This document shows positions 12,831 to 14,701 of a DNA stretch of 14,701 bases, one piece after another. The notes under the pieces are model-generated. The model saw nothing but the letters and a program-made list of their open reading frames with translations, did not search any database and was not told the DNA's origin. The stretch lies in NCBI GenBank assembly GCA_947175005.1, contig CAMWLD010000021.1, positions 1 through 14,701 of the forward strand, written 5' to 3'. Within the stretch, counting starts at the first letter, position 1, and every line of letters starts with the position of its first letter. The translations under genes and the position numbers were made by a program. Source of the DNA: an uncultured Ruminococcus sp. (GTDB lineage: Bacteria; Bacillota; Clostridia; Oscillospirales; Ruminococcaceae).

Positions 12831-12914
12831 TGTAAAGGTATTAAGCTTTATAAAGGCTTACAGCTTTACAGACAAATATCGCACCGTTGAAGCTTACAGG
12901 GAGGCGGCAGAGGA

Positions 12915-13292
12915 GTGAGCTTGTCAAACTTGGAAAAGAACTTGCATATCGCTCTGCTGCTGGATTATTACGGCGGGCTTCTTACCCCGAAGCAGCGGGA
13001 TTTGGTGGATCTTTATTATAATGAGGACTTATCTCTCGGGGAAATTGCCGAGCAGGAAAATATCACAAGGCAGGCCGTAAGGGACAGTATCAAGCGGGGC
13101 GAACAGGCTCTTACCGAGTTTGAGAATACCCTTAGATTTGCCGAAAGATCGGCAAAGCTGCTGAAGGTGGCGGCGGCGCTTGAAAAGGCGGCAACTGAAC
13201 ACGTGACGAGTACTGCCGATGATACCGATACTCCCGACAGCAAGGCAATGCTCAAGGCTGCGGCGGATATACGAAAAATACTTGAAGAATAA
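12915..13292 (+). CDS. ylxM: YlxM, SRP-associated DNA-binding-like protein
   Basis: This 125-aa protein has the UPF0122/YlxM sequence: NLHIALLLDYYGGLLTPKQR, DLVDLYYNEDLSLGEIAEQ and ITRQAVRDSIKRGEQAL, a sigma-region-4-like HTH at about 38-66. The C-terminal half is an Ala/Glu-rich helix and a short disordered stretch. In Gram-positives YlxM is encoded beside ffh and interacts with the SRP GTPases, enhancing Ffh/FtsY activity in streptococci. Start is GTG 12915 with GGGAGG 10 nt upstream; TTG 12921 with AGGAG 5 nt upstream is a good alternative. It is 102 nt before ffh with no terminator between, so one operon. Confidence 0.9.
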   Translation: MSLSNLEKNLHIALLLDYYGGLLTPKQRDLVDLYYNEDLSLGEIAEQENITRQAVRDSIKRGEQALTEFENTLRFAERSAKLLKVAAALEKAATEHVTSTADDTDTPDSKAMLKAAADIRKILEE

Positions 13293-13343
13293 GAATAAAT
13301 GAACCGAGGCTGTAAGGGCTGCGGAGAGTCGGCGGGATTTGAT

Positions 13344-13375
13344 GCCTGCTTCCTGCCTCCGAACCTCCTGCCTCC
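13344..13375. repeat. CTGCCTCC pyrimidine repeat before ffh
   Basis: The plus strand holds CTGCTTCCTGCCTCC, then GAA, then CCTCCTGCCTCC: the unit TCCTGCCTCC occurs twice. It lies in the ylxM-ffh gap, 20-50 nt before the ffh start, and resembles the block at 8545-8569. Transcribed, it would place a long pyrimidine tract just ahead of the AAAGGAG ribosome binding site; the GCCTCC units could pair with it. Confidence 0.6.
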
Positions 13376-13394
13376 AGAAAGGAGATTATCTGCA

Positions 13395-14701
13395 ATGGCA
13401 TTTGAAGGACTTTCCGAAAAACTGAATGCAGTGTTCAAGCGTCTCAAGGGCAGAGGTATCCTTTCCGAAGCAGACGTTAAGGAAGCTATGAGAGAGGTCA
13501 AAATGGCTCTTCTCGAGGCGGACGTAAGCTACAAGGTGGTAAAGGATTTTATAGCCAAGGTCACCGAAAGAGCCGTGGGTACGGATGTTTTGGCAAGCCT
13601 TACTCCCGCCCAACAGGTCATTAAGATAGTTAATGAGGAACTTGTTGCCCTTATGGGTAATGAGAATGCCCGTATAAATTACCCCTCTATGCCCCCATGC
13701 GTTATTATGATGGTGGGCTTGCAGGGTTCGGGTAAAACTACTCATGCCGCAAAGCTGGCTAAATATTTTAAGGAACAGGGCAAGCGCCCCTTGCTTGCCG
13801 CCTGCGACGTTTACCGTCCCGCAGCTATAAATCAGCTGATGGTGGTGGGCGAAAAGGCAGGAGTAAAGGTTTTTGAAATGGGGCAGATAAGCCCGATAGT
13901 GATAGCCAAGGAGGCTGTCAAGCACGCCAAGGAGCACGGCAACGAGGTCGTTATCCTGGACACGGCGGGCAGACTTCATATAGATGAAGAGCTTATGAAT
14001 GAGCTTAAAAACATCAAGGAGGAGACCGCACCCCATGAGATAATGCTCGTGGTGGACGCTATGACGGGACAGGACGCTGTAAATGTGGCAAAGGCATTTG
14101 ACGACGCTTTGGGAATTACGGGCGTGCTTATGTCAAAGCTGGATTCGGATACAAGAGGCGGTGCGGCGCTTTCGGTGCTGGCAGTTACAGGCAAGCCCAT
14201 TAAGTTTGTGGGCACAGGCGAAAAGCTGGATGATTTCGAGCTTTTCCACCCGGAGCGAATGGCTTCCAGGATCCTTGGAATGGGCGATATGCTTACCCTT
14301 ATCGAGAGAGCGCAGAGCACCATTGACGAGGAAGATGCAAAGCGCCTTGCGGATAAGCTTGCGGAGGATAAGGGCTTTGATCTTGAGGATATGCTTGAGC
14401 AGATGAAGCAGATCAAGAAAATGGGTCCCATAAAGCAGATAGCAGCCATGCTTCCGGGCGTAGGCGATAAAATAAACGATATTGACATTGACGACAGGCA
14501 GATACTGCGGATAGAGGCGCTTATAACCTCTATGACTCCCGCAGAGCGCGCAAAGCCGTCCATAATAAACCCCAGCCGCAAAAAGCGCATAGCCGCAGGC
14601 AGCGGAAACTCTGTTGCCGATGTAAACAGGTTGCTGCGCCAGTTTGAGCAGATGCAGAAAATGCTCAAGCATTTCGGTGTTATGGGCAGGAACCAGAAGG
14701 G
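13395..14701 (+). CDS. ffh: Signal recognition particle protein Ffh, 3' end cut off
   Basis: The first 435 residues of the SRP54-type GTPase that binds signal peptides on nascent chains, works with 4.5S/SRP RNA and FtsY, and delivers membrane proteins to SecYEG. Order: N domain (1-~88) with the ALLEADVS motif; G domain with GLQGSGKTT (G1, 108-116), DVYRPAA (138-144), DTAGR (189-193), SKLDSDTRGG (247-256; usual form TKLDGDTRGG) and GTGEK (273-277); then a Met-rich M domain with MLEQMKQIKKMGPIKQIAAM and the RNA-binding SRKKRIAAGSG. Start ATG 13395 with AAAGGAG about 10 nt upstream. Only a few residues are missing at the window edge. It is read together with ylxM. Confidence 0.97.
   Translation, partial: MAFEGLSEKLNAVFKRLKGRGILSEADVKEAMREVKMALLEADVSYKVVKDFIAKVTERAVGTDVLASLTPAQQVIKIVNEELVALMGNENARINYPSMPPCVIMMVGLQGSGKTTHAAKLAKYFKEQGKRPLLAACDVYRPAAINQLMVVGEKAGVKVFEMGQISPIVIAKEAVKHAKEHGNEVVILDTAGRLHIDEELMNELKNIKEETAPHEIMLVVDAMTGQDAVNVAKAFDDALGITGVLMSKLDSDTRGGAALSVLAVTGKPIKFVGTGEKLDDFELFHPERMASRILGMGDMLTLIERAQSTIDEEDAKRLADKLAEDKGFDLEDMLEQMKQIKKMGPIKQIAAMLPGVGDKINDIDIDDRQILRIEALITSMTPAERAKPSIINPSRKKRIAAGSGNSVADVNRLLRQFEQMQKMLKHFGVMGRNQK

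Noticed and set aside
8545..13375. Possible CRISPR array from the similar pyrimidine repeats
   Set aside because: Only two short blocks 4.8 kb apart, no regular spacers and no cas genes.
13016..14672. Minus-strand frames opposite ylxM and ffh, including one of 230 aa
   Set aside because: Antisense to highly conserved coding sequence; Ser- or His-rich shadow composition.

Overview
The window looks like a chromosomal segment of a spore-forming, low-to-moderate-GC Clostridia bacterium, most like Ruminococcus and its relatives (Oscillospiraceae). The evidence is a clear forespore sigma factor SigG with a SpoIIQ-type M23 protein nearby, a ylxM-ffh pair, a CIRCE-controlled small heat-shock gene, strong TTGACA/TATAAT promoters, AAAGGA/AGGAGG ribosome binding sites and AT-rich intergenic DNA. 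No transposase, integrase, CRISPR array or rRNA was seen, so genus-level placement is inference.

Layout. Bases 1-768: the 5' part of an unknown minus-strand gene; a strongly base-paired ~108-bp element just upstream of it; a tRNA-Thr(CGU) with terminator and a perfect consensus promoter; then a divergent promoter. Bases 816-3290 (plus): two tandem paralogous SipW/Sec11-fold membrane proteins, both lacking the catalytic Ser and His, the second carrying a ~280-residue cytosolic tail, followed by a translationally coupled guanine deaminase. Bases 3387-4463: two small minus-strand genes (65 aa, and a 120-aa Gly/Ala-rich DUF697-like protein) divergent from an XRE repressor, with palindromic candidate operators between them. 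Bases 4559-6484 (minus): a Cache-type chemoreceptor, followed by ~590 bp with no convincing gene.

Bases 7079-9340 (minus): a sporulation cluster read sigG, then a PF06541-type membrane protein, then a SpoIIQ-like M23 protein; sigG is preceded by an excellent match to a SigF promoter. Bases 9684-11121 (plus): a GNAT acetyltransferase, then a CIRCE operator (one perfect copy plus an overlapping degenerate one) and an Hsp20 gene with a strong terminator. Bases 11229-12047 (minus): a lipoprotein. Bases 12211-14701 (plus): an unknown 128-aa protein, then ylxM and ffh (signal recognition particle), with ffh running off the window end.

How the genes work together. SigF in the forespore would switch on sigG, while SpoIIQ would sit in the forespore membrane during engulfment; the small membrane protein between them is a candidate sporulation gene by position only. 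ylxM-ffh is the standard SRP pair. The most unusual part is the inactive signal-peptidase-like pair coupled to guanine deaminase. Second is the XRE-governed two-gene small-protein module. Functions for both are inference.
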